Shown: positions 52,803 through 61,363 of the stretch, in pieces
Position numbering within the stretch: position 1 is the first letter of the stretch
How the letters are laid out: every line of letters starts with the position of its first letter
From: Kitasatospora herbaricolor
GTDB lineage: Bacteria; Actinomycetota; Actinomycetes; Streptomycetales; Streptomycetaceae
DNA: 64,000 nucleotides
NCBI RefSeq assembly: GCF_030813695.1
Contig: NZ_JAUSVA010000002.1
Location: 6,014,001-6,078,000 of the forward strand
Direction of reading: 5' to 3'
Made by a program: the position numbers and the translations under genes
The notes under the pieces: model-generated
What the model was told of the DNA's origin: nothing
Databases searched by the model: none
Seen by the model: the letters and a program-made list of their open reading frames with translations, nothing else

Positions 52803-55800
52803 TCAGGATCCCGGGGGCCAGGCGTGGTACGGAGGCGTCGTTCCGTGCCCGATGCCGTACAGGAACCGGTTGAGCCTGCCCAACTGCCCCTCGGTGGCGG
52901 CCTGGTACTTCTTGAGGATCTGGACGTCCCGGTCGGTGAGTTCCTTGTTGAAGCGGAACTCGTCGTGGAGCGCCTTCTTGACGTTCAGCAGGCCGTCGCG
53001 TGCCTGCTGGAGGTCGCTGATGTGGGAGAAGGGCGTGCCGTCCGGCTTGCGGGCGACCACCTCGCCGGCCGCCTCGCGCCTGGCGGCATTGTAGTGGTTG
53101 TGGTTGGGGGTCCCGTTGATCTCGCCGATCGGGTCCTTCATCAGATTGTGGAACTTCTCGATGGCGTCCTTGGCGCGGTCCGAGAGCTTGCAGGGGGCGA
53201 GACCCAGGGGGTCGGCCCAGGTGTGCGGATTCTGGATGTAGGCCTGGGGGTTGGGGGCGGCCGCAAGCCCGAGCGGATCGAGGGTCGCGTAGCGGGCCGT
53301 GATCGGGTCGTAGTAGCGGTGGAGGTTGTAGTGGAGGCGGGTCTCGGGGTCGTAGTACTGGCCCGGGAACCGCAGCGGTGTCGTGGTGCCGGGGCTGTCA
53401 CTGCGCTCGGTGGCACCCCAGAGCGTGGTTCGGGCCTGCCACGCCGGGGTGCCGTCGGGGTTGAGCAGGTGGGTGGGGGTGCCGATCAGGTCGGTGACGA
53501 CGGCGAAGAAGCGGCGGTCGACCTCTTCCTGGGGCGCGTCGGGCAGCAGGATGTGCTCGGTCTGGGCCAGCGGGCGGAGTCCGTCGTGGTCCCAGGTCAG
53601 GGTGTACGGCCCGGGCAGCGCGGGGCCGTGCGCGGTCTGCTCGGCGAGCGTGCTGCCGTCCCAGGTGAAGTCCGTCCACTCGGCGACGGTGACGCCGTCC
53701 TCGGCCAGGCGCCGCTTGGCGATCCGCCGGCCGAAGGCGTCGTAGAGGTACTGCCAGCGGGTGCCGTCGGGGGTGGTGACCTCCGTGAGGCGGTCCTCGG
53801 CGTCCCAGATGTAGTGCCAGGTGTTCGTCCGGCCGGAGAGGGTCACCTGGCGGCGGACGGTGATCCGGCCCTGGCTGTCGTGGTCGTACCGGATCCGGCC
53901 GGCCGTGCTGATCAGGGTGCCCCGGTAGGTGCGCGGGCCGCGACCGCTGTCGTGGCGGCCGTCGGGCCACTGGGCGTCGGTGATGTTCCCGGCCGCGTCG
54001 TAGGCGTACCGCTCGGTCCAGTTCGCGGCGTGGACGGCGGTCACCCGGCCGGCGTCGTCCAGGTCGAAGCTGCGGGCCCCGTCGTGCAGGTCGGAGACGC
54101 CGGTCAGGTTGCCGTCGGCGCGGTAGGTGTAGGCGCGGTGCTGCAGGGCGCGGGCGGACGAGGTGACGGTCTGCGAGGTCAGCCGGTGGACGCTGTCCCA
54201 GGTGTGGCTGAGGGTCAGGCCGGGGCCCAGCCGGCGGCCGGTCTCGCGGCCGAGTGCGTCGTGCTCGAAGCCGAGGACGTGGCCGGAGGCGGTCAGCGAG
54301 GCCGGGCTGCCCGCGGCGTCGTAGCTCCAGCCGCTCTCGGCGCCGGACGGTGTCCGGCGACGGGAGCGCCGGCCGAGCACGTCGTACTCGGTGCTCAGGG
54401 TGCGGCCGTTGACGCTCTCCGCGACCACCTGCCCCAGCAGGTCGTAGCGCCGGACCAGGGCGACCCCGGGGCTGTTCGCGCTCGTCAGCCGGCCCGCCCG
54501 GTCGTAGCCGTAGGTGGTCCGCCGTCCGGCGGCGTCCTTGACCGAGAGGTTCCCGACCAGGTCGTAGCGGTAGCCGATCGTCTCGCCCAGGCTGTTGGTC
54601 CGGCCGGTGACCCGGCCGGCCGGGTCGTGGGTGTACCTGATGGTCCGCCCGTTGAAGTCGGTCTCGGCCGTGACCCGGCCGGCCGCGTCGTGCTCGTAGC
54701 TCCAGGACAGGCCCTGCGGGCCGGTCACCCGGACCAGCCGCAGCTCGCTGTCGTGCGTGAAGGTGTGGCGGGCGCCGTCCGGGCCGGTCCTGGCGGCCAG
54801 CAGGTCGAAGTGGGAGTACTCCATCGTCGTCACGGCGCCGCCGTGGTCGGTGTGGGTGAGGGTGTTGCCCTCGCCGTCGTACGTCCAGCGCTCGACCGAG
54901 CCGTCCGGGGTCGTCCTGGAGGTGAGCAGGCCCTCGACGGACCAGGTGTACCGGGTGGTGTTGCCGAGGGCGTCGGTGATCGCGGTGGGCCGGCCGAAGC
55001 CGTCGTGCAGGTACGCGGTCCGGCCGCCGAGCGGGTCCACGCTCTCGGTCAGGAGGCCGGCGGCGTTGCACCGGAGCGTCGAGACGTGGCCGAGCGCGTC
55101 GGTGATCCGCGAGGGGTTCCCGCTCGCGTCGAACCCGAAGCGGGTGGTGGCGCCGGTCGGGTCGGTGAGCGTCGTGCGGTTGCCGGCGGCGTCGTACGAC
55201 TGGCGCCAGGTGGTTCCGTCCGGCTCCATGACGGCCAGCGGGAGGTTCAGGTCGCCGTAGCTGACCAGGGACTGCGTCCCGTCCGGGCGGGTGGCGGTCG
55301 CGGGGTTGCCCGACTCGTCGTAGGTGAGCGTCACGGTCGCGCCCAGCGGGTCGGTGACCGACAGCCGGCGGCCGTGCCGGTCGTAGGTGTACTGGGTGGT
55401 GGCGCCCAGCGGGTCGGTCTCGGCGACGATCCGGCTCCCGCCGTCGATCAGGTAACGCCGGGTGTGGCCGAGCGAGTCGGTGGCGGCCGTGATCCGGTGC
55501 CCGCTGCCGGGATCGCGCTGGTCGTAGTCGTAGTGGTACCGCAGGTGCCCCTCGGCGCCGCCCTGGTCGACGCAGCGGTCGAGGTGGTCGTACGCGTAGG
55601 CGTAGCGGGAGCCGTTGCGGTCGGTCCAGGCGGTCATCCGGCCCGCGGCGTCGTAGTCGAAGCGCTGCGGGAGCCCGGAGGAGTTGGTGACACGGGTCAG
55701 ACGGCCGTCGGTGTAGCCGTACCGGACGATCTCGGTGTCGCCGCCGTCGGGCCCGGCCCCGGCGAGGTGCAGGGCGGTGATCCGGCCGCCCTCCACGGTG

Positions 55801-57614
55801 AGCTTCACGTGGTACCCGCCGTGGTGGCGGATCGACACCGGAGCCCCGGCGTCGTCGTGGTCGAGGGCGATCCACCGGCCGGCCCGGTCGCGTATCTCGC
55901 TGAGCAGCGCCGTGCCCGGGTCGTCCGGCTCCGGGAGGTAGGTACGGGTCAGCCCGGACAGCGGGTCGGTGGCGCGGTAGCCGCCCTCGGTGTCCAGGAC
56001 GAGCGGCCAGCGGGAGCTGCCGGAGACCGGCAGGGTGGCGACACCCGGTACGGGGTGCGGGTAGACCAGCATGCCGCCGTCGGGGCGGAGCAGCAGCACG
56101 CCCTCGGCGTCGACGACCAGGCGCTCGTCGGCCGTGCAGGCCCAGGTCGGGCCCATCCACAGGCCGGACCGGTAGGCGGAGGTGTGCGAGCGCTCGAAGA
56201 ACAGGGGGAGCGAGCCGGGCAGCCGCAGGTCGGTCTGCCGCAGGAACATCTGCCCGGTCGCCACGTCGACCGGGTCGCCGCAGCCCTCGACCTCGTTCGG
56301 CTTCCTGGCCTCCTTCGACGGGTTCTCCGCCGCGTCCCTGGCCGCCTGGCCGGCGTCCTTGCGGGCGGCGTTCTCGGCCGCGTCCTTGGCCGCGTTCTTC
56401 GTGGCGTTCTCGCCGACGTCCTTGGCCGCGTTCTCGGCGACGTTCTTGGAGGCGTTCAGCGCGACGTCCTCCGCGACCGCGCCCGCCTCGCCGGCGCCGC
56501 CGGTGGCCACGCCGAAGGCGACGTTGGTGGTGAGCTTCCCGAAGGCCTCGAAGGGGTCGGAGCTCCAGCCGGACCCGACCACGGCCGAGAGCAGCTCCAT
56601 CGGATGGTTGGAGGCGTGCAGCAGTCCGGCGGCCGTGGTGGAGACGTGATCGGCGTACTGGGCGGGGTGGGTCAGGTTGTACGGGTCCATCGGGTTCAGC
56701 CCGCGCCCGAACTTGACGATGTCCGCCGCGCCCTTCACCAGGCCGCCGGCCAGGTGGAGCTGTCCGACCATCGCGCCCTGGAAGGTGTCGGAGAGGTCGT
56801 CGCCCATCCTGGACGTGAAGCTCGGCTCGGCCGGCGCGGTGGCCGTGGCGGCGTCGACGGCCGCCTGGGCGGTGCCGGCGGCGGTGTCCCGCTGACCGCG
56901 CGCGGCGCGCAGCTTCTCCTGGGCCTGCTTGAGCCCCGCCACGCCCGGGTCCTGGAACTCGCCCGGATCCGCTGGCCGCGGGCCCGGGTCCTTGCCGTCC
57001 TGGGAGGCCTTGTTCCAGTCCCGGGCGGCCTGGTTGTAGCGGTCGACGTTCTTGTTGTACGAGTCGCGGGCCTGTTCGGAGGCCTTCTTGGCGGCCTTGT
57101 ACAGGTCGATGGCCTGCTGGGCCTCGTCCTGCGCCCAGCTGACGGTGTGCGCGAAGCCGTCCATCGCGTCGGCCGCCGCCCGGCAGGCGTCCGCGGCGGT
57201 CAGCCAGAGCTTCGGCTGCGGGGCGAACTTCGCCCGGAAGGCGTCACCGGCCGCGCCCTTCCAGTGGTCGGCGTCCAGCCGGGACAGGCCCTGGCCGGTC
57301 TGCTCGAAGGCCGCCTGGAACTTGCGCAGGTGCTTGACCGACTCGCCCAGTCCTTTGACGTCCCCGTGCACCAGGTCCTTGGGGTCGTCGGACTCGCCCA
57401 GCTGGTACTCCCCGACCTGGGCGCCCAGCGAGTCGGCCACCGAGTCGCCGAAGGAGTCGACCGCGTGGGCGGCGTCGTGCAGCCCGACCGCGTCCAGCCC
57501 GTCGCCGAGCAGGTGCGCCCCGCCGTCGACGGCCGAGCCGACCGTGCTCTTCACCGAGTCGATGCCGTCCTCGAAGGCGTCCCCGACGCCGTCGACGAAA
57601 TCCCCGAAGCCCAT
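52803..57614 (-). CDS. Rhs/YD-repeat polymorphic toxin with WxG-type N-terminus
   Basis: A 1603-residue contact-toxin-like protein. Residues 1-~230 are helical with a WxG motif (W118-K-G120) and resemble ESX/type VII substrates. A Lys/Ala/Asn-rich helix follows (~395-445), then the DUF6531-type entry GDPVDVATGQMFL...LFFERSHTSAYR, and ~900 residues of YD repeats (xYxYDxxGRxxxxTxxxG) that should form the Rhs cocoon. The core ends with YYDPITARYATLDPLGL...NPHTWADPLGL. After it a 129-residue tip (1475-1603) begins with CKLSDRAKDAIEKFHNLM and contains NHNHYNAARREAAGEVVARK; I associate it tentatively with polymorphic toxin type 28. ATG 57614 is one base after the upstream stop. Confidence 0.9.
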   Translation of the reverse strand: MGFGDFVDGVGDAFEDGIDSVKSTVGSAVDGGAHLLGDGLDAVGLHDAAHAVDSFGDSVADSLGAQVGEYQLGESDDPKDLVHGDVKGLGESVKHLRKFQAAFEQTGQGLSRLDADHWKGAAGDAFRAKFAPQPKLWLTAADACRAAADAMDGFAHTVSWAQDEAQQAIDLYKAAKKASEQARDSYNKNVDRYNQAARDWNKASQDGKDPGPRPADPGEFQDPGVAGLKQAQEKLRAARGQRDTAAGTAQAAVDAATATAPAEPSFTSRMGDDLSDTFQGAMVGQLHLAGGLVKGAADIVKFGRGLNPMDPYNLTHPAQYADHVSTTAAGLLHASNHPMELLSAVVGSGWSSDPFEAFGKLTTNVAFGVATGGAGEAGAVAEDVALNASKNVAENAAKDVGENATKNAAKDAAENAARKDAGQAARDAAENPSKEARKPNEVEGCGDPVDVATGQMFLRQTDLRLPGSLPLFFERSHTSAYRSGLWMGPTWACTADERLVVDAEGVLLLRPDGGMLVYPHPVPGVATLPVSGSSRWPLVLDTEGGYRATDPLSGLTRTYLPEPDDPGTALLSEIRDRAGRWIALDHDDAGAPVSIRHHGGYHVKLTVEGGRITALHLAGAGPDGGDTEIVRYGYTDGRLTRVTNSSGLPQRFDYDAAGRMTAWTDRNGSRYAYAYDHLDRCVDQGGAEGHLRYHYDYDQRDPGSGHRITAATDSLGHTRRYLIDGGSRIVAETDPLGATTQYTYDRHGRRLSVTDPLGATVTLTYDESGNPATATRPDGTQSLVSYGDLNLPLAVMEPDGTTWRQSYDAAGNRTTLTDPTGATTRFGFDASGNPSRITDALGHVSTLRCNAAGLLTESVDPLGGRTAYLHDGFGRPTAITDALGNTTRYTWSVEGLLTSRTTPDGSVERWTYDGEGNTLTHTDHGGAVTTMEYSHFDLLAARTGPDGARHTFTHDSELRLVRVTGPQGLSWSYEHDAAGRVTAETDFNGRTIRYTHDPAGRVTGRTNSLGETIGYRYDLVGNLSVKDAAGRRTTYGYDRAGRLTSANSPGVALVRRYDLLGQVVAESVNGRTLSTEYDVLGRRSRRRTPSGAESGWSYDAAGSPASLTASGHVLGFEHDALGRETGRRLGPGLTLSHTWDSVHRLTSQTVTSSARALQHRAYTYRADGNLTGVSDLHDGARSFDLDDAGRVTAVHAANWTERYAYDAAGNITDAQWPDGRHDSGRGPRTYRGTLISTAGRIRYDHDSQGRITVRRQVTLSGRTNTWHYIWDAEDRLTEVTTPDGTRWQYLYDAFGRRIAKRRLAEDGVTVAEWTDFTWDGSTLAEQTAHGPALPGPYTLTWDHDGLRPLAQTEHILLPDAPQEEVDRRFFAVVTDLIGTPTHLLNPDGTPAWQARTTLWGATERSDSPGTTTPLRFPGQYYDPETRLHYNLHRYYDPITARYATLDPLGLAAAPNPQAYIQNPHTWADPLGLAPCKLSDRAKDAIEKFHNLMKDPIGEINGTPNHNHYNAARREAAGEVVARKPDGTPFSHISDLQQARDGLLNVKKALHDEFRFNKELTDRDVQILKKYQAATEGQLGRLNRFLYGIGHGTTPPYHAWPPGS

Positions 57615-57615
57615 C

Positions 57616-58245
57616 TCAGCCCCCGCTGTCCGGCCGCTGCTGCGGCACCACCTTCGTGCCGAACAGGTCCGTCTGCGCCTGCTCGTACTCGTCCCCGAGA
57701 CCCGCCAGGCCGGCGGCCTCGCGCCGGATGCCCATCGGGCCGTCCATCATGTCCCGGCCCTCGGCCTGCCAGGTCTCCTTCATGTGCTCGCCGGCCTTCG
57801 CGGCGGACTCCGCCGAGTAGTCGGCGTCGCGGACCTGGGTGTACGGATTGTCGGAGAGGGTCTTGCCCCAGGACTGCGCCTCGACCTGCTCCTGGGTGAG
57901 GTCCGGGTTGCCCATCGCGGCGTTGACCACGTCCTTGAACGTGCCCGACACGTACTGCTCCTGGTCGTGGTACAGCCCGGCCGACAGGCCCAGGCGCAGC
58001 GCGATCTCGTTGCCGTCCTGGACGACGGTGCGCACGCCCCAGGCCCAGCGCTCGGCGAAGGCGGCGAAGGAGCCGTGCAGGCCCGCGTGCCCGATCTGCA
58101 TCCCGGAGAGCTCGATGTTGGAGAAGCCGCGGCCCACCTCGGCGCTCTCGTCGATGCCGAGCGTCTTCAGCTCCGCGATCGCGCCGTTGATGCCGTCGGC
58201 GGCCATCTTGAGGGCCTGCGGGTCCACCGCGTAACTGTCAGCCAC
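57616..58245 (-). CDS. ESX/WXG-like helical protein, partner of the Rhs toxin
   Basis: A 209-residue predicted all-helical protein. The first half (VDPQALKMAADGINGAIAELKTLGI ... FAAFAERWAWGVRTVVQDGNEIALRLG) has the spacing of a WXG100-type helical hairpin; the second half is polar with SAESAAKAGEHMKETWQAE. No signal peptide. GTG 58245 follows GGGGAGGA and overlaps the SseB-like gene by 8 nt; the toxin ATG follows its stop after one base. It is likely a secretion partner or chaperone of the toxin. Family assignment rests on visual pattern only. Confidence 0.75.
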   Translation of the reverse strand: MADSYAVDPQALKMAADGINGAIAELKTLGIDESAEVGRGFSNIELSGMQIGHAGLHGSFAAFAERWAWGVRTVVQDGNEIALRLGLSAGLYHDQEQYVSGTFKDVVNAAMGNPDLTQEQVEAQSWGKTLSDNPYTQVRDADYSAESAAKAGEHMKETWQAEGRDMMDGPMGIRREAAGLAGLGDEYEQAQTDLFGTKVVPQQRPDSGG

Positions 58246-58774
58246 GGCCGTCCTCCCCGGCGAGGTCCAGCGCGGCCGCGTCCGGCACGATCCCCGCCAT
58301 CGGCGGGAGGAACGCGGGGGCCGGGCCCGCCACGTCCAGCACCACGCCGGTGGGCACGGGGGCGGCCGGGACGGCGACGTCCAGCAGGCGCGCGCCGTAG
58401 ACGGTGACGTAGGGCCACTCCCGGCCGGCGCTCGCGTCCCGTCGCTGTGCGAAGCGGGCCAGCGCCGCCTCACCGGTGAAGGCGTGGAGCCAGCGGATCC
58501 CGCCGCTCTCGGCCGCCCACCAGCCGCCGTCCGCGGTGACCGGGACCAGCACGGCGCTGCGCCGGAATTCCCCGATCAACGCCGCCGGGTCGTACTCGGT
58601 CGTGCCCAGCTCGGCGGCCCTGGCCGCCAGCGCCGCGTTGCGCGGCGCCCTGCTCCCCGTGGCCGCCGGATTGGCCGCCGGAGCCGGTCCCTCGTCCGGG
58701 CCGGCGCTCCCGGAGGGTCCGCCCGTCGACGGACCGCCGCTCGAATCCCCGCCGCCCGATGGCCCGGCGCTCAT
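58238..58774 (-). CDS. SseB-like N-terminal domain protein
   Basis: A 178-residue protein: a disordered Gly/Ser/Pro start (~1-40) and an SseB-type domain (AALIGEFRRSAVLVPVTADGGWWAAESGGIRWLHAFTGEAALARFAQRR ... PYVTVYGARLLDVAVPA). SseB-like proteins occur next to ESX/type VII and polymorphic-toxin loci in actinobacteria. ATG 58774 follows GGGGGAG and is the first gene of the accessory operon, divergent from ffh. Role in the operon is unknown; adaptor or chaperone is a guess. Confidence 0.82.
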   Translation of the reverse strand: MSAGPSGGGDSSGGPSTGGPSGSAGPDEGPAPAANPAATGSRAPRNAALAARAAELGTTEYDPAALIGEFRRSAVLVPVTADGGWWAAESGGIRWLHAFTGEAALARFAQRRDASAGREWPYVTVYGARLLDVAVPAAPVPTGVVLDVAGPAPAFLPPMAGIVPDAAALDLAGEDGRG

Positions 58775-58982
58775 GAATGCTCCCCCTGTGACGCAGGCAT
58801 GACGGCACCGACCGTAGCCAAGCGCGGGCGGTCGCGGAACCTCGCTCGGGTAAAGAAACCGCCCGCCCGGGCAGCCCGTCGGGCCGCTCCGCCACCGGGG
58901 TGGAGACCGTACCCGGGGCGGCCGGATACCCTGGGGGCGACGACCGTACCCGTACCGATGCCGCAAGGGACCCGCGACCGAC

Positions 58983-60551
58983 GTGTTCGACACTCTTTCC
59001 GATCGCCTCGCAGCGACGTTCAAGAACCTCCGGGGCAAGGGCCGCCTCAGTGAGGCGGACATCGACGCCACCGCCCGCGAGATCCGGATCGCGCTGCTCG
59101 AAGCGGATGTCGCGCTCCCCGTGGTGCGGGCCTTCATCAAGCAGGTCAAGGACCGGGCGCTCGGCGCCGAGGTCTCCGGCGCGCTGAACCCCGCCCAGCA
59201 GATCATCAAGATCGTCAACGAGGAGCTCATCAACATCCTCGGCGGCGAGACCCGAAGGGTCCGGTACGCCAAGACCGGCCCGACGGTGATCATGCTCGCG
59301 GGTCTGCAGGGTGCCGGTAAGACCACCCTCGCCGGCAAGCTCGGCCACTGGCTGAAGTCGCAGAAGCACACCCCGCTGCTGGTCGCCTGCGACCTCCAGC
59401 GTCCCAACGCCGTGAACCAGCTGACCGTCGTCGCCGAGCGCGCGGGGGTGGCGATCTACGCCCCCGAGCCGGGCAACGGCGTCGGCGACCCGGTCAAGGT
59501 CGCCCGCGACTCGATCGAGTACGCCAAGCAGAAGCAGTACGACGTCGTCATCGTCGACACCGCCGGCCGGCTCGGCATCGACGCCGAGCTGATGCAGCAG
59601 GCCGCCGACATCCGGGCCGCGGTCAACCCGGACGAGGTCCTCTTCGTCGTCGACGCGATGATCGGCCAGGACGCGGTCACCACCGCCCAGGCCTTCCTCG
59701 ACGGCGTCGACTTCACCGGCGTGGTGCTCTCCAAGCTCGACGGTGACGCCCGCGGTGGCGCCGCGCTCTCGGTGGCCCACGTCACCGGCCGCCAGATCAT
59801 GTTCGCCTCGAACGGCGAGAAGGTCGACGACTTCGACGCCTTCCACCCGGACCGGATGGCCTCGCGCATCCTCGGCATGGGCGACATGCTCAGCCTGATC
59901 GAGAAGGCCGAGCAGACCTTCTCCCAGGCCGAGGCCGAGAAGATCGCCTCCAAGCTCCAGGGCGGCGGCAAGGACTTCACGCTCGACGACTTCCTGTCGC
60001 AGCTGGAGCAGGTCCAGAAGATGGGCTCGATCTCCAAGCTGCTCGGCATGCTGCCGGGCATGGGCCAGATCCGCGAGCAGATCAACAACATCGACGACAA
60101 GGACGTCAACCGCGTCGGCGCGATCATCAAGTCGATGACCCCGGCCGAGCGGACCGACCCCAAGCTCATCAACGGCTCGCGCCGGCTGCGCATCGCCAAG
60201 GGTTCGGGCGTCGGCGTCGGCGAGGTCAACAACCTGGTCGAGCGCTTCTTCGAGGCCCGCAAGATGATGTCCGCGATGGCCTCCGGCAAGGGCATGCCCG
60301 GCATGCCCGGCATCCCGGGCATGGGCGGCGGGGCGAAGAAGTCCGGCAAGAAGGCGCAGCCCGCCAAGGGCCGCAAGAAGTCCGGCAACCCGCTCAAGCG
60401 TGCGCAGGAGGAGCAGGCGGCCGCCGAGCGCCGCGCGCTCGGCCCCGGCGCCGGCCAGCAGGCACCGGCCCAGGGCGGGGCCTTCGGGCTCGGCGCGGGC
60501 AAGGGCCCGGCCGACTTCGAGCTGCCCAAGGAGTTCAAGGACCTCCTCTGA
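58983..60551 (+). CDS. ffh: Signal recognition particle protein Ffh
   Basis: A 522-residue SRP GTPase. NG domain: GLQGAGKTTLAGKLG (K113), DLQRPNAVNQL, DTAGRLGID and SKLDGDARGGAAL. The Met-rich M domain (GSISKLLGMLPGM, GSRRLRIAKGSG) binds SRP RNA and signal peptides. GTG 58983 follows AAGGGA. A strong hairpin ends the transcript. Confidence 0.97.
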   Translation: MFDTLSDRLAATFKNLRGKGRLSEADIDATAREIRIALLEADVALPVVRAFIKQVKDRALGAEVSGALNPAQQIIKIVNEELINILGGETRRVRYAKTGPTVIMLAGLQGAGKTTLAGKLGHWLKSQKHTPLLVACDLQRPNAVNQLTVVAERAGVAIYAPEPGNGVGDPVKVARDSIEYAKQKQYDVVIVDTAGRLGIDAELMQQAADIRAAVNPDEVLFVVDAMIGQDAVTTAQAFLDGVDFTGVVLSKLDGDARGGAALSVAHVTGRQIMFASNGEKVDDFDAFHPDRMASRILGMGDMLSLIEKAEQTFSQAEAEKIASKLQGGGKDFTLDDFLSQLEQVQKMGSISKLLGMLPGMGQIREQINNIDDKDVNRVGAIIKSMTPAERTDPKLINGSRRLRIAKGSGVGVGEVNNLVERFFEARKMMSAMASGKGMPGMPGIPGMGGGAKKSGKKAQPAKGRKKSGNPLKRAQEEQAAAERRALGPGAGQQAPAQGGAFGLGAGKGPADFELPKEFKDLL

Positions 60552-60577
60552 GCGTCCCCGGGCACTGAGCCCCGGCT

Positions 60578-60615
60578 GCGGCCCGCCACCCGGTACCACC
60601 CGGGTGGCGGGCCGC
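60578..60615 (+). terminator. Terminator of ffh
   Basis: A perfect 16-bp stem (60578-60593 with 60600-60615) with a TACCAC loop, ending 4 nt before the next ATG. Confidence 0.75.
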
Positions 60616-60619
60616 ACGC

Positions 60620-61174
60620 ATGACCGAGGCCGTGCCCGATGATGGTGGGGTGCGAGTGACGATCCGGGCGCCGAGGCCCGCAGACGTGGAGCAGTACGCC
60701 GAGGCCGTCAGGCGGTCCGCCGAGCACATCGGCCGGTGGAACCCGGTGGAACCGGACGGACTGCCCGAGCTGCTCGGGCGCCAGGGCTCCGGCCTGCGGA
60801 CCTTCCTGATCGTGGACGAGGAGACCGGCGGGCTGGTCGGCAAGTGCAACGTCGCGAACATCGTGATGGGCCGCTTCTGCAACGGCGCCCTCGGCTACGA
60901 CTCGTACCGGCCCTTCGCCGGCACCGGACGGATGACCGAGGGCATGCGGCTGGTGGTGGACCGCTGCTTCGCCGACCAGTCCACCGGCGGCCTGGGCCTG
61001 CACCGGCTGGAGATCAACGTGCAGCCGGAGAACGAGCGCTCCATCGCGATGGCCCGTCGGCTGGGCTTCCGGCACGAGGGCTTCACCCCCCGGATGCTCT
61101 ACCTCGGCGGTTCCTGGCGGGACCACGAGCGGTTCGCCATGACGGCCGAGGAGTGGCCGGGGCTGACCCGCTGA
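60620..61174 (+). CDS. GNAT-family N-acetyltransferase (RimJ/RimL type)
   Basis: A 184-residue acetyltransferase-fold protein. RAPRPADVEQYAEAVRRSAEHIGRWNPV matches the RimJ/RimL N-terminus, ALGYDSYRPFAGTGRMTEGMRLVVDRCF is the acetyl-CoA region and HRLEINVQPENERSIAMARRLGFRHEG the C-terminal motif. Targets of this group are N-terminal residues of ribosomal or other proteins, or small molecules. ATG 60620 has no good ribosome site because the ffh terminator directly precedes it; the downstream GTG at 60650 is possible. Confidence 0.88.
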   Translation: MTEAVPDDGGVRVTIRAPRPADVEQYAEAVRRSAEHIGRWNPVEPDGLPELLGRQGSGLRTFLIVDEETGGLVGKCNVANIVMGRFCNGALGYDSYRPFAGTGRMTEGMRLVVDRCFADQSTGGLGLHRLEINVQPENERSIAMARRLGFRHEGFTPRMLYLGGSWRDHERFAMTAEEWPGLTR

Positions 61175-61220
61175 GCGGGCCGGGGCCGGAGGCCCGGCGC
61201 CGAGCCGCGGCGCCCTTTCT

Positions 61221-61273
61221 TCGGGCGAGCCCTGGGCGGTCCGCCCGGTCGGCCCCGCCCAGGGCTCGCCCGA
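61221..61273. terminator. Bidirectional terminator, 19-bp stem
   Basis: Perfect arms 61221-61239 and 61255-61273 with a 15-nt loop, between the converging GNAT and methyltransferase genes. Confidence 0.75.
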
Positions 61274-61363
61274 GCGCGGCTTGCCTGCGGCCCGGCCTCG
61301 CCGGGCCCCGAGGGGGCGCTCGCCGTTCAGCGTGCGCCCCCGAACGGGTGACCGTGCCGGGAA

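Noticed and set aside
52437..57899. 1820-codon open frame on the plus strand opposite the Rhs gene
   Set aside because: Antisense shadow of a G+C-rich gene; the minus-strand frame has YD repeats, ribosome sites and tight operon spacing, the plus frame has no domain and a Val/Gly/Arg-rich composition.
51361..58982. Accessory operon as part of an integrative element or prophage
   Set aside because: No integrase, no tRNA 3' end, no flanking direct repeats noticed at the glnD or ffh boundary.
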